Source: Gordius sp. MW1
Lineage: Eukaryota; Nematomorpha; Gordioida; Gordea; Gordiidae
Length of the DNA: 64,000 nt
Direction of reading: 5' to 3'
NCBI GenBank assembly: GCA_964036665.1
Contig: OZ038527.1
Location: 4,154,001-4,218,000 of the forward strand
Part shown: one piece after another, positions 1 through 10,943 of the stretch
Layout: every line of letters starts with the position of its first letter
Position numbering within the stretch: the stretch's first letter is position 1
Position numbers and translations under genes: made by a program
Notes under the pieces: generated by a model
Database searches by the model: none
What the model saw: the letters and a program-made list of their open reading frames with translations, nothing else
What the model was told of the DNA's origin: nothing

Positions 1-236
1 TATGAAAGTGGTTTAAATTGTTTTTGAAAAAATTGAATGCCTTATTTAAAAACTAGAAAATAAGTAGGAGTTGTTTAAAAGTTATAATTTTGGCTAAAAT
101 GGCAACGAGAGTGGTTGTTTTTAGCACTAGATATTTGGGGCATTTTTGTATGTTTTTCACGTTGAAGATTTGAAGATTGCAGCTAAAATAGGATGTGAAA
201 TTGTTTTTGGAAAGTTGTTTAAGTTACAACACACTA

Positions 237-421
237 GTGTTGTAAAAACGGCTGGGTTTTGGATGGTCAATTTTTGGTTTTGGTCGACTAAAAATAATCA
301 GACAAAGGTTTTTTGGTCTATTTTTCTTAGTCGACCTCTAGGCCAGTCTAAATTTGAAAACTAGAGTGGAGCTTTAGTTTTGAGAGTTCGACCAAACAAA
401 ACCCAGCCGTTTTTACAACAC
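237..421. repeat. Tc1/mariner-like fold-back MITE, copy 1
   Basis: Begins GTGTTGTAAAAACGGCTGGG after a TA and ends with the reverse complement (CCCAGCCGTTTTTACAACAC). The inner halves, with repeated GTCGAC motifs, are also largely complementary, so the whole unit can fold into one hairpin. The right-hand TA appears mutated (CACgc). No coding capacity; the short ORF across it is incidental. Confidence 0.85.
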
Positions 422-1535
422 GCTCATCCGATGTGAGATATTTCGTGAAGGATCAAAAGGGCTAGGTAGCCGTGTTTATTTGTTAAATTATAATTTGAAA
501 GATTACTAAGCTTTAAAACTGGGATAAAGAGACTTTCATAAGAAAGTGAAAGGGCCCGACGCTAAAATTAGGGTAAAAAACCGAGTTTTTTGTTAAAATA
601 CTAATTTTAGTTAAGGTTGAAAGTGAGAGCTGTTGTTTTTTTTCGTCAGGCGATATCTAGGGCTTATTTTTCGGTTTTCAGGTTATGACATGACAGGTTG
701 CCGCTAAAATTAAATTTAAAACTGTTATTGAGAGATCCATTTGAGAAGGTTAATTAGGCTGTTGGACATGCGGGATACCATAGCCTTTTTGTGTGAAAGA
801 GCAAGAGGGCCCATATCATAACATTTCATTTTTTGGTACTTTTTAGAGTTACTTCAGCAATGCTTAGCTCGTAGCTTGTGGTTATTTGCCAAAGGTTTTG
901 GCCTTCTTTTTCTGTATGAATTACTTGGCTGACCTCGCGTAAATTTTTGTTATGGAAAATTATTGCATTCTCGTTAGGTAGTAATAATTTGGTGTGGATT
1001 CAAACTTTGTTAAGTGCAATTTTTAAATTAAATGTTGCATTGATTATACGTTTTAAAAAATTGATTTCGGCAAGAATTAAAATGTAAGACAAAATTGATT
1101 AGGAAAAGCACTGTTTTAACTCTCGTATATAACATTTTTTGGGATTTATTTTGTTTTTAATCCTTAAGACCGAACTCTATATTTTGCAAATTCGCTTCTT
1201 TTACGAGCCAATTAATTAGCAAACATAATAAAATTAGTTAATAATGTAAATCACATCTTAAGCTTTAATAAAAACTAAATTTGATAATATCAAAAGGTCT
1301 TCAAGTATGAAAATTTCTAGACTAAATATCATATTTTCGCGTTTGATAAATTCGACCGTAGGCTTTAATGGGTTAAGACAGATGATTTATTGGGATTAAT
1401 TCTTATCCAGATGCGCCTTTTCATTGTTCTCATTTTTTGAATCATATGATTGTTAATTTTTGCCATACAAAATAACATTTCCTCTTTTTGTTGTTGTAAT
1501 TTTAAACTTTTTTAAAAATATATTTTGGGGGTTAG
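422..1535. other. No gene seen (intron of ACSL expected)
   Basis: AT-rich sequence directly upstream of the first visible ACSL exon. No exon with flanking splice sites and no repeat copy was recognised. It is probably intronic, because the exon at 1536 starts in mid-domain. Confidence 0.5.
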
Positions 1536-1652
1536 ATTTGCATTAAAGGGCCTAACGTGACCCAAGGCTATTACAAAGAATCCAAATTAACGTCCCAAGC
1601 CATCGACTCATTGGGATGGCTCCACAGCGGAGACATTGGACAATGGCTACCA
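1536..1652 (+). CDS. Long-chain acyl-CoA synthetase, internal exon
   Basis: First visible coding exon of an ACSL (fatty acid + CoA + ATP to acyl-CoA + AMP + PPi; family members act at ER, mitochondrial or peroxisomal membranes). It is 39 codons, phase 0 at both ends, preceded by a ttag acceptor and followed by gtaatt. It encodes [14 protein letters not shown], then [13 protein letters not shown], which match the family's 'GPNVFxGYxKD' and 'GWLHTGDIGxWLP' stretches in the adenylate-forming domain. The upstream exons, including the ATP-binding P-loop region, are not in the window. The following introns hold a hAT remnant and two MITEs. The family call is firm, but the subtype is not; it resembles the animal ACSL1/5/6 group by motif memory only. 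Confidence 0.9.
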
Positions 1653-2114
1653 GTAATTTAAAGAGAAAAAAAAACAATTTTATTCTATTTATATTCTACT
1701 GAAAATGGTTCATTTTTATTGATCTTTAAGTCATTAGATTTAAAAAATTTATATTTTATAGGTTTTTTATTAAATACATATTTTGTGAAGATGAGATAAA
1801 TACATAAAAGAAGTTAATTATATTAAGGATTTTAAAACGGGCAAATCGCTAGTTATAATGTGTCAAAAAGAAAGAAGTTTGTTGTTAAAAAGAAGGTTTT
1901 GCGATGATTCCGTTGAAATAAACATATTTTGTAGGGAAATTTGACATAATCAAAAGAAATAATATTGAAAGTTTAGCAATAGTTTTAAAAATACATGTTT
2001 CCCTTGTTATTTTTGGTTTAAGAATTCTTTAAGATTCTCCCCCAGAATTTACGTTTATCATTAAAAGGGGCTAATTTGTGTATTGAAATCCATTATTTTT
2101 TGATCACTAAGTAA

Positions 2115-2963
2115 TAGAGCTGTTAACTAGTTCCTGGTACTAGTTCCTTTTTTTTTAAAAAAGGAACTAATAAGGTCCTTTTTAAAATGAGGAACTGGAA
2201 CTAGTTCCTTTTTTTCTCAATTTATCGCAAAAAGAACTATTTACAAGTTCCTTTTAAGTTCCTTTTGCCAATTTCGATTTACATTAAAGATTTTTAAATT
2301 AATTTATAATTTAAATATTATTTAGTATTTTATTCACGGTAGTGTTTGTTAAATAAATTTTTCGACTTATGGTAATTTATATGAAGTTCATTTCCTTTAA
2401 TTGGTTTTTAATTTTTATCATATTCCTAGTCCTAACTCAACAGGCTGGACCTAGTTTATCAGAAATGGATTTTTTTGAATTAAAAAATGATGAAAAGAAT
2501 GAATCAATTGAGTGTTTTTTGCTTTCTAATAACCGGAATTTAAGTCTTTTAGACAGTTTTCCCCATTTAAAAAACTAATTATTGAATATAATACGCCATT
2601 ACCATCAAGTGCCCCTGTGGAAAGATTATTTAGCTTGGGCAAAATTTTATTTGGAGACAAGCGAACATGTCTTTTAGAAGATGACAACTTTGAAAATAAT
2701 ATTTTGTTAAAATCAAATAAACATTTTAGTTAAACATTTATTACCTGATGATTTTTATAAATTGTAATATATAATATATTAGTTTTACGAATTAATAAAA
2801 GATGTTTGTACATTTAAAAAAAATTAAAAAAGGAACTTCAAAGGATCGAACTGGAACTAGTTCTTTTTTAAAATGAGGAACTAGGAACTGGAACTAGTTC
2901 CATTTAAGGCAAAGGAACTGGAACTTGACAAGTTCCTTTTTAAAAGGAACTTTAACAGCTCTA
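2115..2963 (+). mobile_element. hAT-superfamily transposon remnant (GGAACTAGTTCC subterminal repeats)
   Basis: The termini TAGAGCTGTTAA and TTAACAGCTCTA are inverted repeats. Flanking octamers ctaagtaa and ctaaaata are an imperfect 8-bp target duplication, consistent with hAT. Both ends carry clusters of GGAACTAGTTCC / AAGGAACT. The interior retains the 3' end of a transposase gene. The element sits in an ACSL intron. Confidence 0.8.
2369..2733 (+). pseudogene. hAT transposase C-terminal remnant, frameshifted
   Basis: A 69-codon frame (2369-2578) runs up to ...SFPHLKN and stops. From 2575 another frame continues with YNTPLPSSAPVERLFSLGK and ends at a TAA at 2731-2733. The 'PLPSSAxVERLFS' motif is the hallmark of the hAT C-terminal dimerisation domain. 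The two frames overlap with a one-base offset, so the gene is broken. The N-terminal zinc finger and the catalytic core are absent. It is non-functional as it stands. Confidence 0.8.
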
Positions 2964-3094
2964 CTAAAATATGTACGCCCTATAAGACAGTTTCAATCTC
3001 ATTGTTTTTTAAATTCATACAATCATATAATATCGTAATTAGTGGATTTATGACAGAAATAAATAATTTATAAATTTATTTGAATGCTTTAAAG

Positions 3095-3238
3095 AACGGA
3101 ACACTGTCCATTATCGACCGGAAAAAGCATATATTTAAACTGGCTCAGGGCGAGTTTGTGGCCCCTGAGAGGATCGAAAGCATATACTGCAATAGCTCCT
3201 ACATTTCTCAAGTTTACGTTTACGGGGAAAGTATTAAG
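3095..3238 (+). CDS. Long-chain acyl-CoA synthetase, internal exon
   Basis: 48 codons, phase 0, preceded by an aaag acceptor and followed by a strong gtaagc donor. It encodes NGTLSIIDRKKHIFKLAQGE followed by FVAPERIESIY. This is the hinge and signature region of ACSL enzymes, where the conserved D-R-K joins the large N-terminal and small C-terminal adenylation subdomains. The frame runs in phase from the exon at 1536. The acceptor is AAG rather than the more usual CAG/TAG. Confidence 0.93.
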
Positions 3239-3441
3239 GTAAGCTAGCTAGCTCCCATGATCAAAATGCAATAAATACATTTTTTTCTTACAGCAAAAAT
3301 AAAATTTTTCAATTGTTTGTTGGTATACCTCAGATATATTAATGATGATAAGTCTTATCGTATCTAAAATAAAATTTTCGAATTTTTAACACAACAGCTC
3401 TCAAGATGGCTGTTGCTAAATAGGTTATTATACATTTATTA

Positions 3442-3635
3442 ATGTTGTAAAAACGGCTAGGTTTTGTTTAGTCTTCCAACGGTTTTAGTCGACTTGACGG
3501 AAACAGACGAAAGGTTTTTGGTCTGCTTTTCTTAGTCGACCTCTAGGCTTAGTCAAAATTTAAAAAACAGACCAGAAGCGACAGTCCTATTAAAACGAAA
3601 GGTCGACCAAACAAAACCAGCTGTTTTTACAATAC
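3442..3635. repeat. Tc1/mariner-like fold-back MITE, copy 2
   Basis: Starts TA|ATGTTGTAAAAACGGCTAGG and ends CTGTTTTTACAATAC|TA, with internal GTCGAC repeats. TA flanks both ends. Located in an ACSL intron. Confidence 0.85.
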
Positions 3636-4053
3636 TACTATCGAGGTTTTTATATTATTTCTCGCATTAGATGCAATTGATTACGATCCTGGAGACTGAA
3701 TATTTTCATATAAAACACGTAGCTATATCTACAATTTTAATCCGCAAAAAATATAATTAAATAGCTCTGGTTATTTTTTGAATTAGGAATAATATAAAGT
3801 TATTTGGAAGGTTTAGAAGCGATTTTGAAATGGGTATTCTAAAAACGTTTGCGGTCACACAGGTGGTTAATGGCCTAATCTATATTGATGATGCAATTTA
3901 GTTTTATTTTAAAATATTAAGTTTTTAGTGGTTTAAAAAAGTTTTACGAAAAAATTGAGTTTTGGAGTACACAAAAATTAGCGAACTATAATATATAAGC
4001 TTGTTCGGCGGCAGCTTTTATAATAGATTTTACCAAAGCTTTATCAAAACTTA

Positions 4054-4217
4054 CATGGGCGTGGCCAGCATTGGAATTAGAGAGGGCAATAATGATTTAG
4101 GGAGGGGCAAAATGATTATTTTTTAAATTTTCAAACCTTAATAAATTTCTACAATTTTATGGATTTAGAGGGGGACAGCCGCCCCTCTCTGCCTTCCCCC
4201 CCTTTGGATACGCCCAT
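4054..4217 (-). repeat. hAT-type MITE (CATGGGCGTAGCC family), copy 1
   Basis: Left end CATGGGCGTGGCCAG and right end GGATACGCCCAT; G-rich tract near the right end, so the orientation is reversed relative to most copies. It ends 43 bp before an ACSL exon, and an open frame reads from it into that exon. Confidence 0.85.
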
Positions 4218-4260
4218 TCTTATAATTATATATATCATTTTTGCATTGGTGGATATTAAG

Positions 4261-4452
4261 TCCTGCTTGATAGGGGTGGTGGTCCCTCACGAATTTTCCG
4301 TGATGGCTTGGGCCGGTAAACAGCCCGAACTTCAGGCTTTGGCCCACAGCCACGATTGGATCAATTTGTGCCGGAATGCCTCGGTGAAAAAGATGCTTTT
4401 AGAAGATATGTTGAGTATTGGGAAAAAAGGTGGTCTGCAAAGCTTTGAACAA
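4261..4452 (+). CDS. Long-chain acyl-CoA synthetase, internal exon
   Basis: 64 codons, phase 0, from a ttaag acceptor to a gtaaat donor. It encodes CLIGVVVPHEFSVMAWA, then WINLCRNASVKKMLLEDML, then KKGGLQSFEQ. These align by eye with the C-terminal subdomain of ACSL ('AIVVPD...LCxNxxVKKAILEDM...GLKSFEQV'). The frame is continuous with the exons on both sides. The ORF that begins at 4159 is an artefact produced by the MITE reading into this exon. Confidence 0.93.
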
Positions 4453-4706
4453 GTAAATTTTATTTTTTTATCCTTTAAATGTCAAGATTTTTCCCGTTAT
4501 TTTGGTTAGAACTCTATAAAGATTTATAGGTTTCTGGGCTCACTAAAGAGAAAGTTAATTTTTAGTTTTTAGACTTTTTATGCTGCATTCTATATAGTTT
4601 GTAGCTTTTTGAAACATTTTGCCGTTCAAATATACCAGAAAATTTAATGACACCTCTTGAATAATTTGTTGAGATTTTGCTATATATTACTTTTAACATT
4701 TTTTAG

Positions 4707-4844
4707 GTCAAAGACATATTCATCACACCCGACATGTTTACGGTAGAAAACAATCTCTTAACACCTACGATGAAAGCCAAAAGGTTATCGTTGTGTCGAT
4801 ATTTCAAGCCTCAACTAACTGGCATGTACAAAGAACTCGATTGA
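4707..4844 (+). CDS. Long-chain acyl-CoA synthetase, last coding exon
   Basis: 45 codons plus TGA (4842-4844), preceded by a clean ttttttag acceptor. It encodes VKDIFITPDMFTVENNLLTP, then TMKAKR. The LTPTxKxKR motif carries the conserved C-terminal lysine of the adenylating enzymes, and the protein ends ...MYKELD. The four visible exons give 196 residues, a reasonable length for the ACSL C-terminal part. No convincing AATAAA lies close downstream; the first clear one is near 5886, beyond a MITE. Confidence 0.93.
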   Translation, partial: VKDIFITPDMFTVENNLLTPTMKAKRLSLCRYFKPQLTGMYKELD

Positions 4845-5677
4845 AAACCCTCGCAAATTAATGACAAAAATCGCTGTTTGAAAACCATTTATTTTTCTTC
4901 ATAAATTACCGCGGCACTTTCTATATAAATAATTATACGTCGAAAATAGTCACACGATATAATACCGCCTTTATATATCCCGCAATATTATACAGTATAT
5001 ATACTAAGTTTTTCCCTAATCACGTTTTCCCCTTTCAATCATTCACTCATACTCCTCTTCACGCATATAGAGACCAAATTGTTTTTCGCGTTTTTTTTCT
5101 TCTACCATCATCTTTTGAATATTTTCAATTATTCCAAAATTTCGGTTTCACTCACCCCCTTTTTGGGGTCCAATTTTGACCAATTTTTAAGATTAACCTT
5201 GACCGCACACCTCCCATCCCTCCTCGTAAATTTTAGTCTTTAAATCATTTAAATTCCATTATTGCCCTCTTCTCTCTCTGTAAATTTTTCTTTTGAAATA
5301 AGTAAAAAAATTTATTATTTTATCAGCGTATACAATCGTAAAATTATTAATTTCATAAATGACCTTATTTTTGCTACTTATATATATATATGTGTGTATG
5401 TAAAGAAATGAAGCTATATATAAATACATCAATTCGCAGTGTTTTAGTTTGTTTTATTGAGCCTTGTGGAAATTGTGTTGTGTCAATTTGAAGAAGTTCG
5501 GAATAATCTGCCAAAAAGCTATTGAGCAACTTAAAGCTGTTTGACGAAATTAAATCATATTTTTCTTATAAGTTGCATTTAAGGTTTTAAAGTTAGTACT
5601 ATTTTTAACCGAAATTTTGTTGACTTTTATGAGGGCAAAATGCCAATGATATAAGAGGATAATAAGGCTTTAGACTA
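4845..5677. other. ACSL 3' UTR / intergenic, no gene
   Basis: Non-coding AT-rich sequence with pyrimidine-rich stretches (about 5030-5280) and a short TA/TG microsatellite near 5383-5398. Presumably holds the ACSL 3' UTR. Confidence 0.5.
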
Positions 5678-5856
5678 GTGTTGTAAAAACGGCTGGGTTT
5701 TGTTTGGTCGACCTTCGGTTTTAGTCGACTAAGCATAAAAGACTTTAGTCTGTTTTTCTAAGTCGACCTTTAGTCAAAATTTGAAAAATAGACCAGACCC
5801 TGAGTTTTAGCAAAACCAAAGGATGACCAAACAAAACTCACCCGTTTTTACAACAC
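5678..5856. repeat. Tc1/mariner-like fold-back MITE, copy 3
   Basis: One of the best-preserved copies: TA|GTGTTGTAAAAACGGCTGG ... CCCGTTTTTACAACAC|TA. The halves are complementary and share the GTCGACC motif. Confidence 0.9.
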
Positions 5857-6330
5857 TACTGTGGAAAATAGTTTCTTTAAATTGCAATAAACTTTAGCTA
5901 TTGAATAATTTGATTAAATACTACAAATTTCGTAACCAAAATTAATAAAAATCTAGGAGCGTTTATCAAAAATATATACCTTAAATGGATATGATTTTGC
6001 GGAGAAAACGACGGTTTGCTAACGAACAATTTGATCAGGGTATGGTATGATGGGAGGGTTTAAAAATATCAGCAAACTTTTAAATTATTAATTTTTAAAC
6101 AATCATGCGATTATAAAGATTGAAGATATTTATTTGAACCCAAATATTTTATCAATCAGAGAGGTAAAAGCACACTTTAGGAAGTAGTTAAAGATCTAAA
6201 CAGGACACAATAATGAAAGCAAGTTATAAATTATGAAAACTCCTAAATCAAAATTGTTTTAAATTAATAACAAGCTATCAAAATAAATTCATATGTAAAT
6301 GTAATTAGTCAGGCACAAAATCAATGATGG

Positions 6331-7198
6331 AATTTGGGCTCGGGCAAGGTCGAAAAAATTAAAGCCAACCAGCAGTCATTAGTTAGTCTCTGTGCGAAAG
6401 AAAAATAAGAGTCTTTATAAAAATCCGTATTGTAATTTCCACGACAATATTAAATAATTACAAGTTGGATGGGACTTGAAAGACAGATGGACAAACGAGC
6501 CCATAAATTGCATAGCTATTAAAAATGAGGATGTGAAATTTAATCTAATTGCCTAAACAAATCGTGCCATAATTTAATGAGTACAGTCGAAACTTCTTAA
6601 TCGCAAATCGGATTATCGCGAAAATCTTTTAATCGCGAATTTAACTGCCATTTTGTTTTTTTAAACGATAATTTTAACAAAAACATCGTTTATTGACAAA
6701 TCGCTTAATAGTACAATATCGGGTATTCACAAACATTTTCGAGTCCTTAAATCAATGTGGTAATTATATAAAATATCGTTTTTTTGCGAAGCGTAAGAAA
6801 TGAATATTTAATATAATGTACATATACTTTTATTTCCATCGTTTAATCACGAAATATAGGTTAATCGCGAATTTTATTCAGGCCCAAGGCTTTGCAATTA
6901 AACGGTTTTGACTGTATAATACATATTTTTCCGTCTTATAATAGATTCGTCGGGACGGGTTTAGTTTAAATACATATTAATTAATTGCTATCTTACTTTT
7001 GGTTGTCCGCCCATCGTCCGTCCTGTCCAACTTGTAATTTTCTATACTAATTGCTGTGGAAACTTATACGGGTTTTTAATGGCTGCGGATTATGCTTTTG
7101 TAAAGTACTTTTATTTTGCTTTCCCATATAGACTAGCTAAGGACAGCTGGTTGGCTTTTTGATCTCGCCCCATTTTGACCTCGCCCCAGCCCAAATTC
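6331..7198. mobile_element. Fold-back element with about 200-bp arms
   Basis: Left end AATTTGGGCTCGGGCAAGG, right end GGGGCGAGG-like (as complement) with GCCCAAATT. Both arms contain AGCCAACCAGC near the ends, an ATCCGTAT/ATACGGGT region, and AATTGC(A)TAGC next to the interior. The arms are diverged. The interior holds a separate pogo/Tigger-like MITE (6584-6914). Single arms recur at 16686-16829 and 24755-24950. Confidence 0.75.
6584..6914. repeat. pogo/Tigger-like (Tc1/mariner) MITE nested in the fold-back element
   Basis: TA|CAGTCGAAACTTCTTAATCGC at the left and GCAATTAAACGGTTTTGACTG|TA at the right; CAGTCRAAAC ends with TA target duplications are typical of pogo/Tigger. The motif TAATCGCGAA is repeated inside. 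No transposase. Confidence 0.75.
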
Positions 7199-7818
7199 AA
7201 TGTTTGCTTTTGATTACCTTTAGGTATGAATTTTTTTTGGCAACTTATTTAGGCTGATGCTTTATTTAAAAATAGACGTGAATGATTTGTTAAATTTTTC
7301 ATTTTTATGCACGATTTGAATTTATCAACAGACAAACAAGCATTTTATTTTGAATTTTTAGTCTAGTGTTTCACCCATGCGAATACATTACACTTTGGAA
7401 TTAAGTAAACCTCTGGCGTCACCCAAATTAGATGTGTCCTTCAGTATCAAATATTTTTTGTGCTGGTGGTCCCTTAGGTTTCTTTATTTCTAATGAATTA
7501 GTAAAGCGAAAAAAGATCAAGCCATTCTCCTAATTCTGAAATTTAAAGCCTTTACTGATATGTACAAAAATAAGCGTTAAATACAATACTAATTAAATTT
7601 GAATTAAGCCAATAATCACTTAGTGGATATTAATTATGAAGAAGGTGGACTTAATTGACACTTATTAACATTTATTACACGTCCTAAAAATATACATAAA
7701 CGATTTGCATATTATTCCCGTCAAGTTATTAGTTTATTTTACTTAATAAAAAATTTATGAAATCTTCGTAAAAAGTAAATAACACAAGTTTAATGAAAAT
7801 TATGTAAGATTTCTATTA
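7199..7818. other. No gene seen
   Basis: AT-rich, no recognisable repeat or exon. Confidence 0.5.
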
Positions 7819-8063
7819 TAGAACTGCAAAGTCATTTTTTTCAACCCGAACCCGACCCGACCAGCAATTTTTCTAACATTTTCAACCCGGACCCGACCCG
7901 AAAGCATCTTAAATTTTTCTACCCGAACCCGACCCGACTCGAAAGCATTTTAAAATCTTTAACCCTAACCTGACCTGGCCCGAAAGTGAAATTTTAACCG
8001 AATCCCCCCGAAAGTGTTTCAAACTTTGGTATTCAACGCGAGAGTAAGAAAAATTGCGGTAGG

Positions 8064-8221
8064 CATGAGCGTAACCAGGGGGTGGCAGGGAGGGGCGGCT
8101 ACCCCCCTCTAAATTAAAAAATCTTGATATATCAAATTATGGCTAAAATTAAAAAAAAAATGAACATTTTGCCCCTCTCATTATTGCCCCCTCTAATTTC
8201 AATTTCCTGGCTACTCCCATG
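8064..8221 (+). repeat. hAT-type MITE (CATGGGCGTAGCC family), copy 2
   Basis: CATGAGCGTAACCAGG ... CCTGGCTACTCCCATG with the GGGGCGGCTACCCCCCTCT block after the left end. No clear target duplication. Confidence 0.85.
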
Positions 8222-8802
8222 AAGGTGTTTAAAATTTAATCAACAAATTAAAGTGCGATTTATCAAACTAATTAATTCCACATTTGATTACTAAATTTAA
8301 TTTCATGATTTATTATAGATATATATATATATGATAGCATAGCATATAGTATCAGGTCACATTCAAATTAAAATATAGAGTTTTGCAAATGAATGATTTA
8401 ATAAATTTAAACATAATCTTATTTGTTTTATGAATATATATTTATGTAGTTTAAATTAATAATGAACTATCACTTCACACTATTTAAATACAATTTAAAA
8501 ATATTATCTTGTTGATATATTTTACCTTTCACGAGTCAAATTTAAATTGCGTTCAAATAAAAACAATCAGATTTAAAAAAACAAAAGAATTTATATTAAC
8601 TTAATGATCTTCAATTATAAATTTCGATATTAATTAAATAATATTATACATAAAAGCATTATTTTTAAAGATATGTCCCGTGTATTCTGCAATGTAAGAT
8701 TCATAACCCTTGACCCGACACTTTAAATCCAACCCGACCAGAAAGCATATTATAATTTTCAACCCGAACCCGACCCGAAGACGTTTCAAAATTTTCGACC
8801 AT

Positions 8803-8849
8803 CGGATCGGGTCCGGATCGGGTCCGGATCGGGTCCGGATCGGGTCACC
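8803..8849 (+). repeat. 12-bp tandem repeat, about 4 copies
   Basis: Four near-perfect head-to-tail copies of CGGATCGGGTCC at the right side of the hAT-like element. Confidence 0.9.
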
Positions 8850-8850
8850 T

Positions 8851-10049
8851 TATCGAATTTCTTTAATAATTCAGCCCTTAAAATGTTAGAGTTATTCTGG
8901 AAAATTCCTTAGCAACTACAGTTATATATGCATTTTTTTTATTCCAATACTGTCGCGATCATTATGATTAAATAGAGTGTGTAATAGTTTTCTATTTTAC
9001 GAAATAAACATAATCAGTAGGTATCTGATTTCGTCCCAACAATTATTGACACCTAACAGAGCTTAAAAAATGACATAGGATTTCGATATCACTTTGTAGC
9101 GCGATTAATGATAGATCTATAAGACCTCTATAATTTAACTTTCAATAATAAATTACGGATAATAATAATTGTCAAAATTTCCATGAATATATTGCCGCTG
9201 ATTCTGGAAACATGCAGGCGAGCGTGAAATATGAATGTGCTATAATATATAAAGAGTTTCAAAGTGAGTAGTCTTAAACACGCGTTAAAGAAGCCATTTA
9301 TCACATGAATATAAATGAGAAAAAAACCCCTGTCGGTTAAAGATAACCAAAAATATAATTAGATGAATCACTAAACATTCTGATACAAAACTAAGTGGAA
9401 AAAAACAAAGAAATTCTTATTTTTTACTTCGTAATAGGTGTAACCTAAGAAAAGAAAATTATTTATTAGCTATGCGACAAAGGTCTCCTAGGTCTTGCTT
9501 GGCTATGCTAGATATTTTCAAATTAATAGGTTTTATCATTATTATTGAAGGTCTCTTCCCATTAATATTCTTTTTAACTTTCCCCAACTTCTTCTCCAAA
9601 AGATGACAAAAATTCAAAGAATTTGACAACCACCCTAAATAGAATCCACGTCTCTTTTTTGTCTTGGAATAATTACCTCCGTCTCGGCTACGTAATTGAA
9701 AATTTGTCAAAAGAAATGTCAACTAATCTTTATCCTTTTATTTTGTTGGTGCCTTTCGAGTGAATGTCCCTAATAATAATTGTATATTACTAAAATTCGT
9801 ATAAGCCTTCTTATGAATTAGACCAGTTTTTTACGAAAAAATATGCATCAATTGAATTTTGTGACAAATGGTTTGGGTAATTAAATAAAGTTCCAGATAT
9901 ACAATTGCCTATTTTTATTATAAATCAAATTATTTGTGTAACCCAAATTAAAATCTGAGAATTATACTAATTGTTAGTTTATTACAAATATCTAGGATTG
10001 ATTCCGCCTAAGATTAACCTCCCATCCGACTGTGGAAAACTAAATTCTA
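8851..10049. other. No gene seen
   Basis: AT-rich. The 87-codon minus-strand frame at 9459-9722 has no recognisable domain and no supporting splice or repeat context, so it is not called. Confidence 0.5.
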
Positions 10050-10221
10050 GTGTTGTAAAAACGGCTGGGTTTTGTCTGGTCGACCTTTCGTTTTAGTCTA
10101 CTAAACATAAAAATACCAAAGGCTTTTTGGTCTGTTTTTTCATAGTCGACCTCTAGACTTAGTCGAAATTTGAAAAACTAACCAAACGTCGACAAAACAA
10201 GACTTAGCCGTTTTTAAACAT
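10050..10221. repeat. Tc1/mariner-like fold-back MITE, copy 4
   Basis: TA|GTGTTGTAAAAACGGCTGGG ... TTAGCCGTTTTTAAACAT|TA, with inner GTCGACC motifs. Confidence 0.88.
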
Positions 10222-10617
10222 TACTAGGTGCTAATGCATTTAAAGTATTTGCATTAAGAAAGGACGGGACAAATAGCATGGGGCTTAGCCAAAACCCATA
10301 CAAGTCTTCTTTTATACTTAATTAAATTATAAAAATACCAAACTTTTTGCCCCTCCAGTTGACAAATATTAATTTAAATAATTTTGACTTCCCTAGACTC
10401 TTTTCATAAATGCAATAAGAATTCGAATGGTTGAGTATCAATAAAATCTTGACGTATCCTATAATTCATAAAATACAGCAAAAATAATGTAGAACTTTTT
10501 GATATTAATGAATTTTCTGTGAATAAAATAACTTTCGTTATAAAACCATTTATATTGGATAGTTTTTAATGCAAAATAATTTTAAAGTGTGAACTGAACT
10601 GATCGTGGGGTATGTAA

Positions 10618-10918
10618 TAGAGATCTGCACGGACGGACCCCGCAGGCGGGTACGGACGGGCTTTGTATCATAAAAATTTTAACGGGCCGGGCCCGGACGG
10701 GCTTGACAATGGAACGGGCTCGGGCCTAAGATGTTTGTAATGGGCTTGAGCGGCCCTGACGTTTTTCTAAACGGGTACGAACGGGCCTAATTTACGGACG
10801 GGCTCGGACGGGCCTGAAGTGTTGAAAAAAATTACGGGCGGGCTCGGACGGGCCTTAAAGTTTTGAAAACGGGTACGAGCGGGCCGAACTTCTAAAATCG
10901 GCCCGTTGCAGATCTCTA
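10618..10918. mobile_element. Short non-autonomous hAT-like element with GACGGGC repeats
   Basis: 301 bp. Inverted ends TAGAGATCTGCA / TGCAGATCTCTA, flanked by gtatgtaa and gtataaaa (6 of 8 identical). Almost the whole interior is GGGCTCGGACGGGCCT-type repeats separated by short AT spacers. Confidence 0.8.
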
Positions 10919-10943
10919 GTATAAAACATAATTGTATAAACTA

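Larger units (their letters stand above)
7819..8850. mobile_element. Non-autonomous hAT-like element with CCCGACCCG subterminal repeats
   Basis: Left end TAGAACTGCAAAGTCA followed by three blocks of AACCCGAACCCGACCCGA. Matching blocks occur at 8700-8800, followed by a 12-bp tandem array. The left end is nearly identical to the complement of the right end of the element at 56605-57638. The exact right end is not clear. A MITE (8064-8221) is nested inside. Confidence 0.6.

Noticed and set aside
146-364. 72-codon ORF at the window start
   Set aside because: It is produced by the mariner-like MITE at 237-421 and has no domain or splice context.
9459-9722. 87-codon minus-strand ORF
   Set aside because: Lys-rich AT-driven frame without domain, partner exon or repeat family.
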